A DNA stretch of 64,000 nucleotides from Nonomuraea sp. SYSU D8015 (GTDB lineage Bacteria > Actinomycetota > Actinomycetes > Streptosporangiales > Streptosporangiaceae): assembly GCF_008065375.1 (NCBI RefSeq), contig NZ_VJYI01000018.1, forward strand, positions 62,001-126,000. The letters run 5' to 3'. The notes beneath the pieces were generated by a model. The model saw only the letters and a list, made by a program, of their open reading frames with translations. It was not told the origin of the DNA and ran no database searches. Shown here in pieces: positions 40,978-50,147 of the stretch. The translations under genes were made by a program, and so were the position numbers. Position 1 is the stretch's first letter. Each line of letters starts with the position of its first letter.

Positions 40978-41319
40978 GTGAACCACCACGGCCAGCCGCC
41001 GCCGCACCCGCACGGCCCTCGGTTCCCCGGTCCGGCGCCGGTGTCGCAGGCCCGCAACTGGGCAGGCTTCCTCGGGCTGACGATCGGCGTGATCGCCGTC
41101 ATCGCCGCCTTCCTCTGGGTGAAGCCGAACCTGGTCCCTCTGGGCCTGGGGCTCCTCGCCATCGTCCTCTCGGCCTTCCGCCTGAGCAGGGCCCGGGTCG
41201 GCGGGGAGAAGTACCGGGACGCAGCACGTGCCGGCATGACGCTCGGACTGGTGGCCGTCGGGTGCGTCATCCTCGTCCCCCTCCTCGCCGGGTTCGCCGC
41301 CGACATTTTGAACCGGTAG
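40978..41319 (+). CDS. Small three-helix membrane protein
   Basis: The protein has 113 residues from the GTG at 40978, with AAGGAG 7 nt upstream. A short His/Pro-rich N-terminus (NHHGQPPPHPHGP) precedes three hydrophobic segments: WAGFLGLTIGVIAVIAAFLW, VPLGLGLLAIVLSAF and MTLGLVAVGCVILVPLLAGF. It resembles DUF4190-type proteins of actinomycetes. No enzyme motif is present. It ends 29 bp before the convergent MFS gene. Confidence 0.75.
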   Translation: MNHHGQPPPHPHGPRFPGPAPVSQARNWAGFLGLTIGVIAVIAAFLWVKPNLVPLGLGLLAIVLSAFRLSRARVGGEKYRDAARAGMTLGLVAVGCVILVPLLAGFAADILNR

Positions 41320-41348
41320 AAGCCGGTCTCGGCGCCAATTCGGACATT

Positions 41349-42542
41349 TCACACCCGGGAGGTCTTCCGGCCGGTGCTGAGGTTGAGGAGCAGCGAAGCC
41401 GCCGTCAGCGCCACACCGAACCAGACGACGCTCGTGACACCTGAATGATCGGCGAACAGCCCGCCGAAAAGCGCCCCGAGCGCAATGGATGTGTTGTACG
41501 CCATGGTGTTGAGTGACATGGCGGCCTCAAAGGTGTCGGGCGCGGCGGCGAGCGTCATGTTGACCTGGCACAGTTGCACGACGCCGAAGGAAATACCCCA
41601 CAGGATCAGCGCGACAATCGCACCGGCCTGCCCGTCACCGATCGCAAGCAGCAACAGCAGGGACACCACGAGTCCCGCGCAGCCGACGACGAAGCTGCCC
41701 CTCAGATTCTTGGCCACGGTATGCCCGGCGACGAAGTTCCCGGCGGCGCCTGCGACCCCGAAAATCATCAGCACCACGGTGATGAAGACGGGCGTGGCGG
41801 CTGCATTGTCCTCCAAGAAGGGCCGCACAAACGTGTACGCCCCGAAATGGCCGAGCACGAACAGCACGACGGTGAACAGCACCGAACGCAGCGGCACGTT
41901 CTTGAACGGCAGCCCGAAGACCTCCCGGACCGAAACCGCGTTCTCCGACGGCAGCGACGGAATCATGACGGCGACCGCGACGAACACCAGCACGCTCAGG
42001 CCGCTCCAGATGAGGAACGTGGTCCGCCAACTGGTGAGGCTTTCAAGGAATGTCCCCAGCGGTATGCCCACGACAGTGGCGATCGAGATGCCGGACATCA
42101 CGACCGCGGCCGCCCGGTTCGCCTGGCGTTCCGGAACCAGGCGCATCGCCATGCTCACGCCTATGGCCCAGAACACGCCGCTGGCGAATCCCATGACGAG
42201 CCGCGTCGTCAAGATCGTTGCATAGTCCGGCGAGATGGCGGTGATCAGGTTTCCCAGGGCCAGTATCGCCAAGAGCGTGGACAGCAGCACGCGTCGGTTG
42301 ACACGCCTGGTCCACGCCACGATGAACGGTACGCCCAGCCCGGCCGAGACGCCCTGCAGAGTGACCATCAGCCCGGCGACGCCCACCGAGATGTTCAGGC
42401 TCGTGCTCAGCGGAGTGAGCAGGCCGACGGGCATCAGCTCAGTGGTGAGGAAGACGAACAAACTGGCTGTGATCGCAGAAACGCCCAGCCATGCTCTCAA
42501 GGTCGAGTGCGGGCGTTCCACCCACATCAGAGTTTCCGACAT
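41349..42542 (-). CDS. MFS transporter (DHA1-type efflux)
   Basis: The protein has 397 residues with 12 predicted membrane helices. It shows the motif-A-like loop between TM2 and TM3 (PFIVAWTRRVNRRVLLSTLL) and the antiporter motif C (SGISIATVVGIPLGTFL) of drug:H+ exporters. It resembles AraJ/purine-efflux-type (DHA1) transporters. It is divergent from a LysR regulator with a shared 80-bp gap, so it is probably induced by a ligand of that regulator. Its base composition is lower in GC than its neighbours', a hint of horizontal acquisition. Confidence 0.9.
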   Translation of the reverse strand: MSETLMWVERPHSTLRAWLGVSAITASLFVFLTTELMPVGLLTPLSTSLNISVGVAGLMVTLQGVSAGLGVPFIVAWTRRVNRRVLLSTLLAILALGNLITAISPDYATILTTRLVMGFASGVFWAIGVSMAMRLVPERQANRAAAVVMSGISIATVVGIPLGTFLESLTSWRTTFLIWSGLSVLVFVAVAVMIPSLPSENAVSVREVFGLPFKNVPLRSVLFTVVLFVLGHFGAYTFVRPFLEDNAAATPVFITVVLMIFGVAGAAGNFVAGHTVAKNLRGSFVVGCAGLVVSLLLLLAIGDGQAGAIVALILWGISFGVVQLCQVNMTLAAAPDTFEAAMSLNTMAYNTSIALGALFGGLFADHSGVTSVVWFGVALTAASLLLNLSTGRKTSRV

Positions 42543-42588
42543 GGCTCAAGCGTGCGCCAAGCTGGATCAATGAGTCCAACACATAATT

Positions 42589-42599
42589 TTCATCATGAA
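42589..42599. promoter_or_regulatory. Palindrome in the MFS/LysR divergent promoter
   Basis: TTCAT-C-ATGAA lies in the 80-bp AT-rich gap between the MFS and LysR starts, beside ACATAATTTT. It is a candidate LysR (T-N11-A type) or repressor site. The evidence is symmetry and place only. Confidence 0.35.
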
Positions 42600-42622
42600 C
42601 GATCGCGATACAAGATGGATGG

Positions 42623-43504
42623 ATGGAGCTGCAACAGCTGAGGTACGTCATAGCGGTCGCGGAGACCAGCAACTTCACCCGGGCCGCCGAACGCTGCCGG
42701 GTCGTGCAGTCGGCGCTCAGTCATCAGATCGCCGGCTTGGAGCGGGAGCTGGGCGCCCGGCTGTTCGAGCGGACCAGCCGGCGCGTACGGCTCACGCCGG
42801 CCGGGGAGGCGTTCCTGCCCGCGGCCCGGGAGTGCCTGGAGGCGGCCGACCGGGCCCGAGCCGAGGTCGCCGCCGCGACCGGGGAGATCCGCGGACGGCT
42901 CGCCATCGGCGCCATCCCCACGGTCGCGGCCGTCGATCTGCCGGTCGTGCTGAAGGAGTTCCGCCATCGACACCCTCGGGTGCGCATCACGCTCACCTCG
43001 GCCGGCAGCGAAGACCTGATCGAACGGGTCCGGCAGGGCGGCGTCGACGTCGCATTCCTCGGCCTGCCGACGCGCGCGGAGCCGAAAGCCGTCCAGAGCC
43101 GCCGGCTGGCCAGAGGCGAGCTGGTCGCCGTGGTCGCACCGGATCATCACCTGGCGGACGACGAAGTGGACCTGCGAAGCCTGGCGGACGAGCCGTTCGT
43201 CGACTTCCGCGCCGGCCATGCCGGGCGAGCCCAGTCCGACGAGGCCTTCGCGGCCGCCGGGGTACGACGTGACGTCCCCTTCGAGGTGTCGTCCGCCGAC
43301 TTCATGGTCGACCTGGTACGGCAGGGCCTCGGCGTGGGGCTGTTGCCGGCCGCGTACGCGCCACGCTTTCCCGACCTGCGCATCATCCGCCTTCGCGATG
43401 CTCCGGCGCGGGTGGAGCACTTGATCTGGGGAAGCCGCCCGTCCCCGGCGGCCACGGCCTTCCTGGAGCTGATCGACCACGGCGGAGATCAGGTCCGCCA
43501 TTGA
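42623..43504 (+). CDS. LysR-family transcriptional regulator
   Basis: The protein has 293 residues. The N-terminal winged helix reads MELQQLRYVIAVAETSNFTR and AAERCRVVQSALSHQIAGLE, then LFERTSRRVRLTPAGEAFLP. The effector-binding part (about 90-290) has two alpha/beta lobes (RLAIGAIPTVAAVDLPVVLK, and LVRQGLGVGLLPAAYAPRF). It is divergent from the MFS exporter gene, the classical LysR arrangement in which it controls the neighbour and itself. Ligand unknown. Confidence 0.93.
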   Translation: MELQQLRYVIAVAETSNFTRAAERCRVVQSALSHQIAGLERELGARLFERTSRRVRLTPAGEAFLPAARECLEAADRARAEVAAATGEIRGRLAIGAIPTVAAVDLPVVLKEFRHRHPRVRITLTSAGSEDLIERVRQGGVDVAFLGLPTRAEPKAVQSRRLARGELVAVVAPDHHLADDEVDLRSLADEPFVDFRAGHAGRAQSDEAFAAAGVRRDVPFEVSSADFMVDLVRQGLGVGLLPAAYAPRFPDLRIIRLRDAPARVEHLIWGSRPSPAATAFLELIDHGGDQVRH

Positions 43505-43573
43505 TGAACCCGACAGTTGCGCGTACAACATCGTGTTGATCGATCTGCTATCCGGCGGTGTGAGCCTGTCCCC

Positions 43574-44602
43574 ATGGCCCTGGGGACCTTGAAGATCGTG
43601 TTCACTGCCGAGGATCTCGCCCGCGTCCGGATCGCCCCCCGCCCCGACCCCATGTGGGAAATGGTGCTGAGCCTGCACCTCCTCCAAGCCCGAGGCGGCG
43701 GCACCGCGATGGCCATCTGGCGTCGGCAGGTCCGCGACATCCTCGCCGAGACCGGCTTGCTCACACAGGTGCGCGGCATGCTGATCCCCCTGGCCCCGGC
43801 AGGACCCTACTTCCCCGACTTCCTCACCCCCGCAGAAGCCCAATCGGGACTCGACCATGGCGTCAAAGCCCTCGTCGAGACTCCGCGCCGGCGGATCCGC
43901 CACGAGCTGGGCCTCTTGCAGACCTACTACGGCCTGCCTCCCGGGCTGGAAGACCTCGCCCGCGGCAACGCGCGCGCCATCCGCGACCTCGGCCGCGTCG
44001 CCTGCGGCTACATCCAGGCGGCGTTCGCCCCCCACCTGCAGCAGATGGAACACACCCTCGGCCGGGAACGCTCCGCCCTGGCCCGGCACCTCGCCGACGA
44101 CGGCGTGGAGCAGATGCTCGACCACCTGCCCCCGATGATCCGCTGGAGACCACCGGTCCTGGAGGCCGACTATCCCGCGCGAGCCGCACAGAATTCCCGG
44201 GAGATCCACTTGCGCGGACGAGGCCTGACGTTGATCCCCTCCTACTTCTGCCGGGTCACGCCCGTCGCACTGGTAGACCAAGGGCTTCCTCCCGTCCTGG
44301 TCTATCCCGCCCGGCGTTGGACGCCAGCGGCCGCCGGTAACGACCCCCTGGTGGAGTTGCTCGGCAGGACCCGCGCTGAGACGCTCCGCTGCATCGCGGC
44401 CACGCCGGGCTGCACCACAACGGAGCTTGCCCGGCGTACCGGGTCATCCCTGGCCAACGCCAGCAAGCACGCCCAGGTACTGCGACAGGCGGGGCTGATC
44501 ACCAGCATCCGCCAGGTCAACCTGATGCTGCATCAGGCGACCGCGCTCGGCACCGAACTCGTTCGCGCCCAGCCGCCGGACGAACCACGTGCACGGCTGT
44601 GA
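43574..44602 (+). CDS. ArsR-type (winged-helix) transcriptional regulator
   Basis: The protein has 342 residues from the ATG at 43574; the frame is open from 43517. It has the long actinomycete form: about 240 residues of helical effector region (ARVRIAPRPDPMWEMVLSLH start, RGRGLTLIPSYFCRVTPVAL strand) followed by a C-terminal ArsR winged helix (TRAETLRCIAATPGCTTTEL, RTGSSLANASKHAQVLRQAG). No metal-binding Cys pair is evident. Such proteins often regulate adjacent exporters or secreted proteins. The next gene downstream is decayed. Confidence 0.87.
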   Translation: MALGTLKIVFTAEDLARVRIAPRPDPMWEMVLSLHLLQARGGGTAMAIWRRQVRDILAETGLLTQVRGMLIPLAPAGPYFPDFLTPAEAQSGLDHGVKALVETPRRRIRHELGLLQTYYGLPPGLEDLARGNARAIRDLGRVACGYIQAAFAPHLQQMEHTLGRERSALARHLADDGVEQMLDHLPPMIRWRPPVLEADYPARAAQNSREIHLRGRGLTLIPSYFCRVTPVALVDQGLPPVLVYPARRWTPAAAGNDPLVELLGRTRAETLRCIAATPGCTTTELARRTGSSLANASKHAQVLRQAGLITSIRQVNLMLHQATALGTELVRAQPPDEPRARL

Positions 44603-44694
44603 CCTCTATGTTTTCCTCCCAGTCGAATCATGCTGACACGACGCGTCCCAGGCGTGTGAACTGTCACCGCGCTCCCGACGAAGGGATTGATCTC

Positions 44695-45178
44695 GTGATC
44701 AAAGGGACCCGTTCATACACCGACGAGGCAAGCGGCTCGCCGCGCTCGGGCTGCTCATCGGTGGACCGTCCGTTCTCGCGCTCGGGACAGCCACTGCCGC
44801 GACGCTCTGGCCGCGTGAGGGCGAAGTGGCGCCGAAAGGATCCACTCGTAGCAGGAAAGCTTCAGAGGCCCTCAGCAGCTCGTAGGTGATCGGGATGAGC
44901 CCGGCGAACCCTTACGGGCGCCCCTTCACCGACAACAAGACCTGAACGACTCCACCCGAACCCGTCCGCATCAACGTGTCGAACTGCACAGGTCATGTGT
45001 GCCCGCTCCCGCCGACTTCATCTGGAAAGGTGACCTGGTCACTGACGCGCTGTTCCCGGACGGCCTCGATGGACCGGTCGCCATTCACGATCCCTCGCCG
45101 CAGGTCAGCCCCGGCGTCGTGAGAACGAAGGTCTGGCACAGGACGATTGTCCTCCCTATTGAGGCGCGCATGCCCTGA
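44695..45178 (+). pseudogene. Decayed gene for a secreted protein
   Basis: GAAGGG is followed by a GTG at 44695 (IKGTRSYTDE). After a frameshift a signal-peptide-like segment appears (GKRLAALGLLIGGPSVLALG). That frame meets TAG at 44883 and TGA at 44943, yet the intervening and following codons look protein-like (SPANPYGRPFTDNKT, then EPVRINVSNCTGHVCP). A second frameshift gives DFIWKGDLVTDALFPDGLDG and VVRTKVWHRTIVLPIEARMP to the stop at 45176-45178. At least two stops and two shifts make this a pseudogene. The 590-bp interval between the ArsR and cutinase genes holds nothing else. Confidence 0.7.
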
Positions 45179-45196
45179 CGCGGATCAGGAGGACCC

Positions 45197-47272
45197 GTGA
45201 AACTCAAATCCGTCCTTGCCGCGATCACGACCGTGATCGTGGGTCTGACGTCGCCCGTCGCCTTGACGACCCCCGCCGAAGCCGAGACGTGCCCCGCATA
45301 CTGGGTGATCGGCGTTCGTGGCTCGGGGGAATCCATGAGCGGGCCTTACGGCATGGGCGCCACTGTCGGCGCGTACGTCAGTGAGGCCGCCGAGCTGTTA
45401 CCCGCGGCCGAAACCGAGTACCTCTCCCTCCCCTACCCCGCCGCGCCGGTTGGTCCTGACTACTTGGACTCCGTCGAGGAAGGCTGGCAGGGCCTGCAGG
45501 CGATCATCCGCGGTCGGGCAGTGGAATGTCCGGCAATCCGCATCGGCCTGGTCGGCTACTCGCAAGGGGCGCACGTGGTGAACGAAGCGCTGAACTGGTT
45601 GAGCAGCCAGGACAAGGCCGCCCTCGACGCCGTCAGGGGGGCCATCCTCATCGCCGATCCTCGCAGCGACCCCTCCTCTCCCAGCCACTTCCCCATCACC
45701 CTGTCGGGCACCCCGGCCACCCGCCCACTGGACGGCGGCATCCTCACACCTCAGCGGTTGCCCATCGGCGATGATCGCGGCATCCAGTTCTGCATCCAGG
45801 ATGATCCCGTGTGTGATTCTCCCGAGAAAGGGCTCGAAGCGCTGGGCAGGGCCATCGCGGCACCGATCCACGACGCCTACCGTACCTGCTGCACAGAGTT
45901 CTACTTCGTTCAGATCCTCGGGGAGAATCTCGCACAAGCCCTGCTGAAGCGGCCCCCCAACATGGCGCCGCGGTTCAGTGTCGACGCCCCTGACGTTTCC
46001 GTGGGAGAGGGCGGTACGGCGACCAACAGCGGACGCATCGTCGATCCAGAGGGTGCGTCGGTGACGCTGTCGGCGTCGGTTGGGACGGTGACGCTGTCCG
46101 GCGACCGTTGGACCTGGCAGTTGCCCAATGCGGGCGAGGGCCGACAGACGGTCACGATCACCGCACGGGATCCCGACGGAGCGGAAGGCACCGTCTCCTT
46201 CACCCTCAACGGGACGAACGCCGCGCCCGTCGTCAGCATCGATCCGGCGCAGGTCAAGAGCATTGACGAGGGCGCCGAACTGACGGCCAAGGCGAACTTC
46301 ACCGACGCGTCCGGCGACGGCCCGTTCACGGGCAGGGTGGCCTGGGGCTTCGGAGAACCCGACGCCGGTGACATAGGCGACGGCACCCTCACGGGCAAAC
46401 GCCGCTACGGAGACAACGGGTCCTTTGACGTACGGATGAGCGTCACCGACAAGGACGGCGCCACCGGCTCGGCGTCCTTTCAGGTCACGGTCCGCAACCT
46501 GAACCCCGTCGTGGCGATCGACAAATCAGACACGGCGCAGGTCAACGGAGCTTCAACCTTCATCGGTCCAAGGCAGACCGAGCTGAGTTTCACCGGCAGG
46601 GTGACCGACGCCGGCAGCGACGACCTGAAGACGAGCTGGAACTGGGGCGACGGTGCGGAGCTGTCCACCACGTCCCTGGTCAACCCACCGGACAAGGATC
46701 CAACACCCAGTCCCAGTGTCGAGCCTCGCGATGTCACCGACACCAAGCGGCACACCTGGGAACAGGCGTGCCTGTACGACGTGCGCCTGGCCTCGGCGGA
46801 CGACGACGGCGGCAGCGGTGCCGATGGCGCCAAGCTCATCGTCACCGGGGATGCCAGGCACCGGCACCTGACGCTCCACTGGATCACCCAGTATCGCCCC
46901 GGTCCACGCACGCCGATCGACCTACCCGAGAAGACCCTGGACTGCTACCTGAAGATCGCCCAGTACACCAGCAAGGTCTTCCCCGAGGCGACGGACATCT
47001 CGACCAGGGATAAGGCGTTCACTACCCTCAAAGCGCTGAGTCTCGATCCGAAAGACAAGCTGGACTCGCAGCTTCTGACAGCTTGGCTCAACTTCGCCAA
47101 CGGCGCCCCCGGCTTCGGTGAATTGGTCGACACCGACTTCGACCTCCGGCCGGAGACGAAGTTCAGCGACGCCATGACGCGCGCCGAGGCCGTTCGCCTG
47201 GATCCGAACGCGACCACTTTGGAGGTGCTCAAACACATCAAGATCCTGGAGTGGATCAACCTGGGAAACTGA
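45197..47272 (+). CDS. Secreted cutinase-family serine hydrolase with PKD-like domains
   Basis: The protein has 691 residues. A Sec signal peptide ends near residue 29 (TTPAEAE). The cutinase domain (about 30-250) shows VIGVRGSGES (oxyanion), the nucleophile elbow GLVGYSQGAH (Ser122), Asp in CIQDDPVCDS and His in PIHDAYRTCC, with Cys pairs typical of cutinases. Two to three Ig/PKD-like domains follow (GEGRQTVTITARDPDGAEGT, YGDNGSFDVRMSVTDKDGAT, then a HTWEQACLYDVRL repeat), and a helical tail of about 120 residues. The fusion of cutinase to PKD-like modules is unusual and may target polyesters or lipids. It is likely monocistronic. Confidence 0.88.
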   Translation: MKLKSVLAAITTVIVGLTSPVALTTPAEAETCPAYWVIGVRGSGESMSGPYGMGATVGAYVSEAAELLPAAETEYLSLPYPAAPVGPDYLDSVEEGWQGLQAIIRGRAVECPAIRIGLVGYSQGAHVVNEALNWLSSQDKAALDAVRGAILIADPRSDPSSPSHFPITLSGTPATRPLDGGILTPQRLPIGDDRGIQFCIQDDPVCDSPEKGLEALGRAIAAPIHDAYRTCCTEFYFVQILGENLAQALLKRPPNMAPRFSVDAPDVSVGEGGTATNSGRIVDPEGASVTLSASVGTVTLSGDRWTWQLPNAGEGRQTVTITARDPDGAEGTVSFTLNGTNAAPVVSIDPAQVKSIDEGAELTAKANFTDASGDGPFTGRVAWGFGEPDAGDIGDGTLTGKRRYGDNGSFDVRMSVTDKDGATGSASFQVTVRNLNPVVAIDKSDTAQVNGASTFIGPRQTELSFTGRVTDAGSDDLKTSWNWGDGAELSTTSLVNPPDKDPTPSPSVEPRDVTDTKRHTWEQACLYDVRLASADDDGGSGADGAKLIVTGDARHRHLTLHWITQYRPGPRTPIDLPEKTLDCYLKIAQYTSKVFPEATDISTRDKAFTTLKALSLDPKDKLDSQLLTAWLNFANGAPGFGELVDTDFDLRPETKFSDAMTRAEAVRLDPNATTLEVLKHIKILEWINLGN

Positions 47273-47330
47273 GTTCCGGTGGATCACCTGGGCCGGGCCT
47301 TCCGGCCTGGTCGGCCACGACTACCGGCCG

Positions 47331-47364
47331 GTCGTTTCTCCCTGACCAGTCAGGGAGAAACGAC
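47331..47364. terminator. Perfect 16-bp inverted repeat after the cutinase gene (terminator or operator)
   Basis: GTCGTTTCTCCCTGAC and GTCAGGGAGAAACGAC are separated by CA. It lies 59 bp after the cutinase stop and 77 bp before the next start. As RNA it would form a long hairpin suited to termination. The high symmetry would also suit a dimeric repressor of the downstream membrane-protein gene. Confidence 0.55.
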
Positions 47365-47440
47365 GGATCGCCTCAGCTTGACCTTGACGCGACGTCAACG
47401 TGTCTCATGGGAGGTGATCCAGCCGAGAGAGAGGAACCGG

Positions 47441-48049
47441 ATGGTCAGAGTCGCGCTACGGGTCCTGGGGTTCGAGCTCAAGGGCCTGGCGAGCATCGGG
47501 CTGTGGATGGTTCGCCGCCGGCACGGCGTGCCTGCGGGTGCGACCGCCGTGACGTACGCCAAGGAGCAGACCTTCACGCTGTCGCTGATGTTGTTCGCCA
47601 TGGTGGTCGAGACCGTGGTCGTGGACGTGCTGCTGGTCGCGACCGGCGTGCCGGGGTGGATCCGGTATACGGTGCTGGTCGCCGACGTCTACGGGCTGCT
47701 GTTCGGGGTCATGATGGCCGCGTCCTGCGCCACCCGGCCGCACGTGATCACGCCCGACGAGCTGCGCATCAGGTACGGCGTGTACTTCGACCTGCGCATC
47801 CCCCGCGACCGCATCGTGGCCGTGCGCACCGGTCGCAACGACAACGAGAAGAGCATGGTCTCGGTCGATGACGGGCACCTGAGGGTGACGGTCGCGTCGC
47901 GGACCAATGTGACGATCGAGCTGAGCGAGCCGATCGCGCTCGTCCGGCCGCTCGGCGGCCGCGCCGAGGCCACCACGGTCACATTCTTCGCCGACAGCCC
48001 CGAGGCCGTCACGGCCGCCCTGCGCTCCGACGTCGCGACACACGCGTAG
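47441..48049 (+). CDS. Membrane protein with C-terminal PH-like domain
   Basis: The protein has 202 residues from the ATG at 47441, with GAGAGG about 6 nt upstream. Two hydrophobic segments lie near residues 45-65 and 72-92 (FTLSLMLFAMVVETVVVDVL, YTVLVADVYGLLFGVMMAAS). A cytosolic domain follows with ELRIRYGVYFDLRIPRDRIV and LVRPLGGRAEATTVTFFADS, the pattern of PH-like membrane proteins of actinobacteria. Function unknown. Gene 47279-47440 in the same frame is open but not convincing. Confidence 0.75.
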   Translation: MVRVALRVLGFELKGLASIGLWMVRRRHGVPAGATAVTYAKEQTFTLSLMLFAMVVETVVVDVLLVATGVPGWIRYTVLVADVYGLLFGVMMAASCATRPHVITPDELRIRYGVYFDLRIPRDRIVAVRTGRNDNEKSMVSVDDGHLRVTVASRTNVTIELSEPIALVRPLGGRAEATTVTFFADSPEAVTAALRSDVATHA

Positions 48050-48236
48050 GACAAGAGGTGCGTGTGGGTGGACGCCAGGGCCGGGCGCGGAGCACCATCC
48101 CACACACCTATACCACCACCCCGCATACCTGAACGGACTGCCCCACACACCTAGGCGAGCCCCTTTTGCGGCGTTACCTTCCTATACAGCACCATCTCGG
48201 GATCTTCCACCCTCGACCTCGGATGGAGGCGCCGCC

Positions 48237-49757
48237 ATGCTGCTCACCTGCAGAAAGGGCGTCAGATTACCCATCGTCGCGGCGATCGCGACCCTGTCCT
48301 TATCCCTGCTCGGCGTGCCCACTCAAGCCGCCGCGGCTGCCCCGCCGGACATCCCGCTCGCCAACCTCAAGGCCCACCTCGCCCAGTTCCAGGCCATCGC
48401 CAACGCCAACGGCGGCACCCGCGCCCACGGCCGCCCCGGCTACCTGGCCTCCGCCAACTACGTCAGAGACCGGCTCAACGCCGCAGGATTCACCACGACG
48501 CTCCAGACCTTCACCTACAACGGCGCCACCGGCTACAACGTCATCGCGGACTGGCCGGGCGGCAATCCCGACGACATCCTGATGATCGGCGCCCACCTCG
48601 ACAGCGTCACCGCCGGTCCCGGCATCAACGACAACGGCTCGGGCAGCGCCGCCATTCTGGAGGCCGCGCTCGAGGTGTCCCGCCAGGCGCTCCAGCCGGC
48701 CAAGCACCTGCGGTTCGCCTGGTGGGGCGCGGAGGAGCTGGGGCTGCGCGGGTCACGGTTCTACGTGAACAATCTGCCGGCCGCCGAGCGCACGCGCATC
48801 AAGGGGTATTTGAACTTCGACATGGTCGGCTCGCCCAACGCCGGATATTTCGTGTACGACGGCGACGACTCGGACGGCACGGGCGCCGGTCCAGGCCCGG
48901 CCGGGTCGGCGGCGCTGGAGCAGACCATCATCGACTACTTCACCTCGATCGGCGTGCCGACCCGGGGCACGGACTTCGACGGCCGCTCCGACTACGGGCC
49001 GTTCATCGCGGTCGGCATCCCGGCGGGCGGCACGTTCACGGGCGCGGAAGGGATCAAGACCTCGGCACAGGCCGCGCTGTGGGGCGGCACGGCCGGTCAG
49101 GCGTTCGACCCCTGCTACCACCGCTCCTGCGACACGACGGCCAACATCAACGACACCGCGCTGGACCGGAACGCCGACGCGATCGCGCACGCCGTCTGGA
49201 CGATCGCCACCGCCGCGCCGCCGGTCGTGGTCTGGCAGGACACGTTCGAGACGGCGACCGGCTGGACCGTCAACCCGTCCGGCACGGACACCGCGACGGC
49301 GGGCCAATGGGAGCGCGGCGACCCGGAGGCCACCACGTCGTCGGGCGCCAAGCAGCTCGGCACGACGGTCAGCGGCACGAACGACCTGGTGACGGGCCGG
49401 CCGGCAGGCTCGTCCGCGGGCACGTACGACATCGACGGCGGCGTCACCTCGATCCAGTCGCCCCCGATCACGCTCCCGTCCAGCGGCCCGCTGAACCTGT
49501 CGTTGTCGTGGTACCTGGCACACGGGTCGAACTCCTCCAGCGCTGACTACCTCAGAGTCCGCGTGATCGGCACCACCACGGCCACCGTACTCAACCAGAC
49601 CGGCGCGGCCACCAACCGCAACGGCGCCTGGACCACGGCCACCGCGAATCTGAACGCCTTCGCCGGCCAGACGGTCCGCATCCTCATCGACGCCGCCGAC
49701 GCCTCGGGCGCATCCCTCGTCGAGGCCGGCATAGACGACATCAAGATCGCCCGGTAA
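48237..49757 (+). CDS. Secreted M28-family zinc aminopeptidase with C-terminal beta-sandwich domain
   Basis: The protein has 506 residues, with GGAGG 7 nt upstream of ATG. A signal peptide ends near the Ala cluster at residue 31-35. The catalytic domain shows the two-zinc ligands in order: His120 (IGAHLDSV), Asp132 (INDNGSG), Glu166/167 (AWWGAEELG), Asp in YLNFDMVGSP and His in CYHRSC (the disulfide loop typical of Streptomyces griseus aminopeptidase). Residues about 330-506 form a carbohydrate-binding/MAM-like jelly roll (VVVWQDTFETATGWTVNPSG). It is convergent with a paralogous M28 gene 390 bp away. Confidence 0.92.
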   Translation: MLLTCRKGVRLPIVAAIATLSLSLLGVPTQAAAAAPPDIPLANLKAHLAQFQAIANANGGTRAHGRPGYLASANYVRDRLNAAGFTTTLQTFTYNGATGYNVIADWPGGNPDDILMIGAHLDSVTAGPGINDNGSGSAAILEAALEVSRQALQPAKHLRFAWWGAEELGLRGSRFYVNNLPAAERTRIKGYLNFDMVGSPNAGYFVYDGDDSDGTGAGPGPAGSAALEQTIIDYFTSIGVPTRGTDFDGRSDYGPFIAVGIPAGGTFTGAEGIKTSAQAALWGGTAGQAFDPCYHRSCDTTANINDTALDRNADAIAHAVWTIATAAPPVVVWQDTFETATGWTVNPSGTDTATAGQWERGDPEATTSSGAKQLGTTVSGTNDLVTGRPAGSSAGTYDIDGGVTSIQSPPITLPSSGPLNLSLSWYLAHGSNSSSADYLRVRVIGTTTATVLNQTGAATNRNGAWTTATANLNAFAGQTVRILIDAADASGASLVEAGIDDIKIAR

Positions 49758-50070
49758 CCCCCGCAAGCCCACTGCCCACTCCGCCCGGCCCGCCACACGA
49801 CCGGCAACGACGCGCCGCTCCACGCGGCCGGGCGGAGCAGGTGCGGTCTCCGTCGCCGTCCTCGGCCTGGTGAGCGACCTGCCACGCCCGCCGCCACGCA
49901 GATGCCCTTCGGTGCGGCGGCTGCTCATCGGCCTCGCCAACGCGGTCGTGGCGGGCTCCCTCGCAAGTTCTGCACCACCTGGCGCGCCCATCGCCCTACC
50001 AGCGGCCTGGACGAGGTGCGCTCGGGTGACGGATTCGAGAGCCGGGATGCGGTGAGCGAGCGTGGGGCTC
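49758..50070. other. Non-coding gap between two convergent M28 peptidase genes
   Basis: This 313-bp stretch lies between the end of the first M28 gene and the terminator hairpin that closes the second. I see no gene with a ribosome-binding site. Weak open frames here have unnatural composition. Confidence 0.5.
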
Positions 50071-50101
50071 GGCCGGGCAGGTGCGGGGAACCTGCCCGGC
50101 C
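50071..50101. terminator. 12-bp hairpin terminator
   Basis: GGCCGGGCAGGT and ACCTGCCCGGCC flank a 7-nt GCGGGGA loop. It lies 47 bp downstream of the stop of the minus-strand M28 gene and could serve both convergent transcripts. Confidence 0.75.
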
Positions 50102-50147
50102 GGGCGGGTCGGTCAGCCGGGTGCGTGCCGTCGGCCGGTTCGGGATG

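Noticed and set aside
44599..44889. 96-codon open frame after the ArsR-type gene
   Set aside because: It is Arg/Ser-rich and out of register with the recognisable signal-peptide segment, so it is a by-product of the decayed gene.
49870..50055. Short open frame between the convergent M28 genes
   Set aside because: Pro/Arg-rich composition, no start signal, and position between convergent ends.
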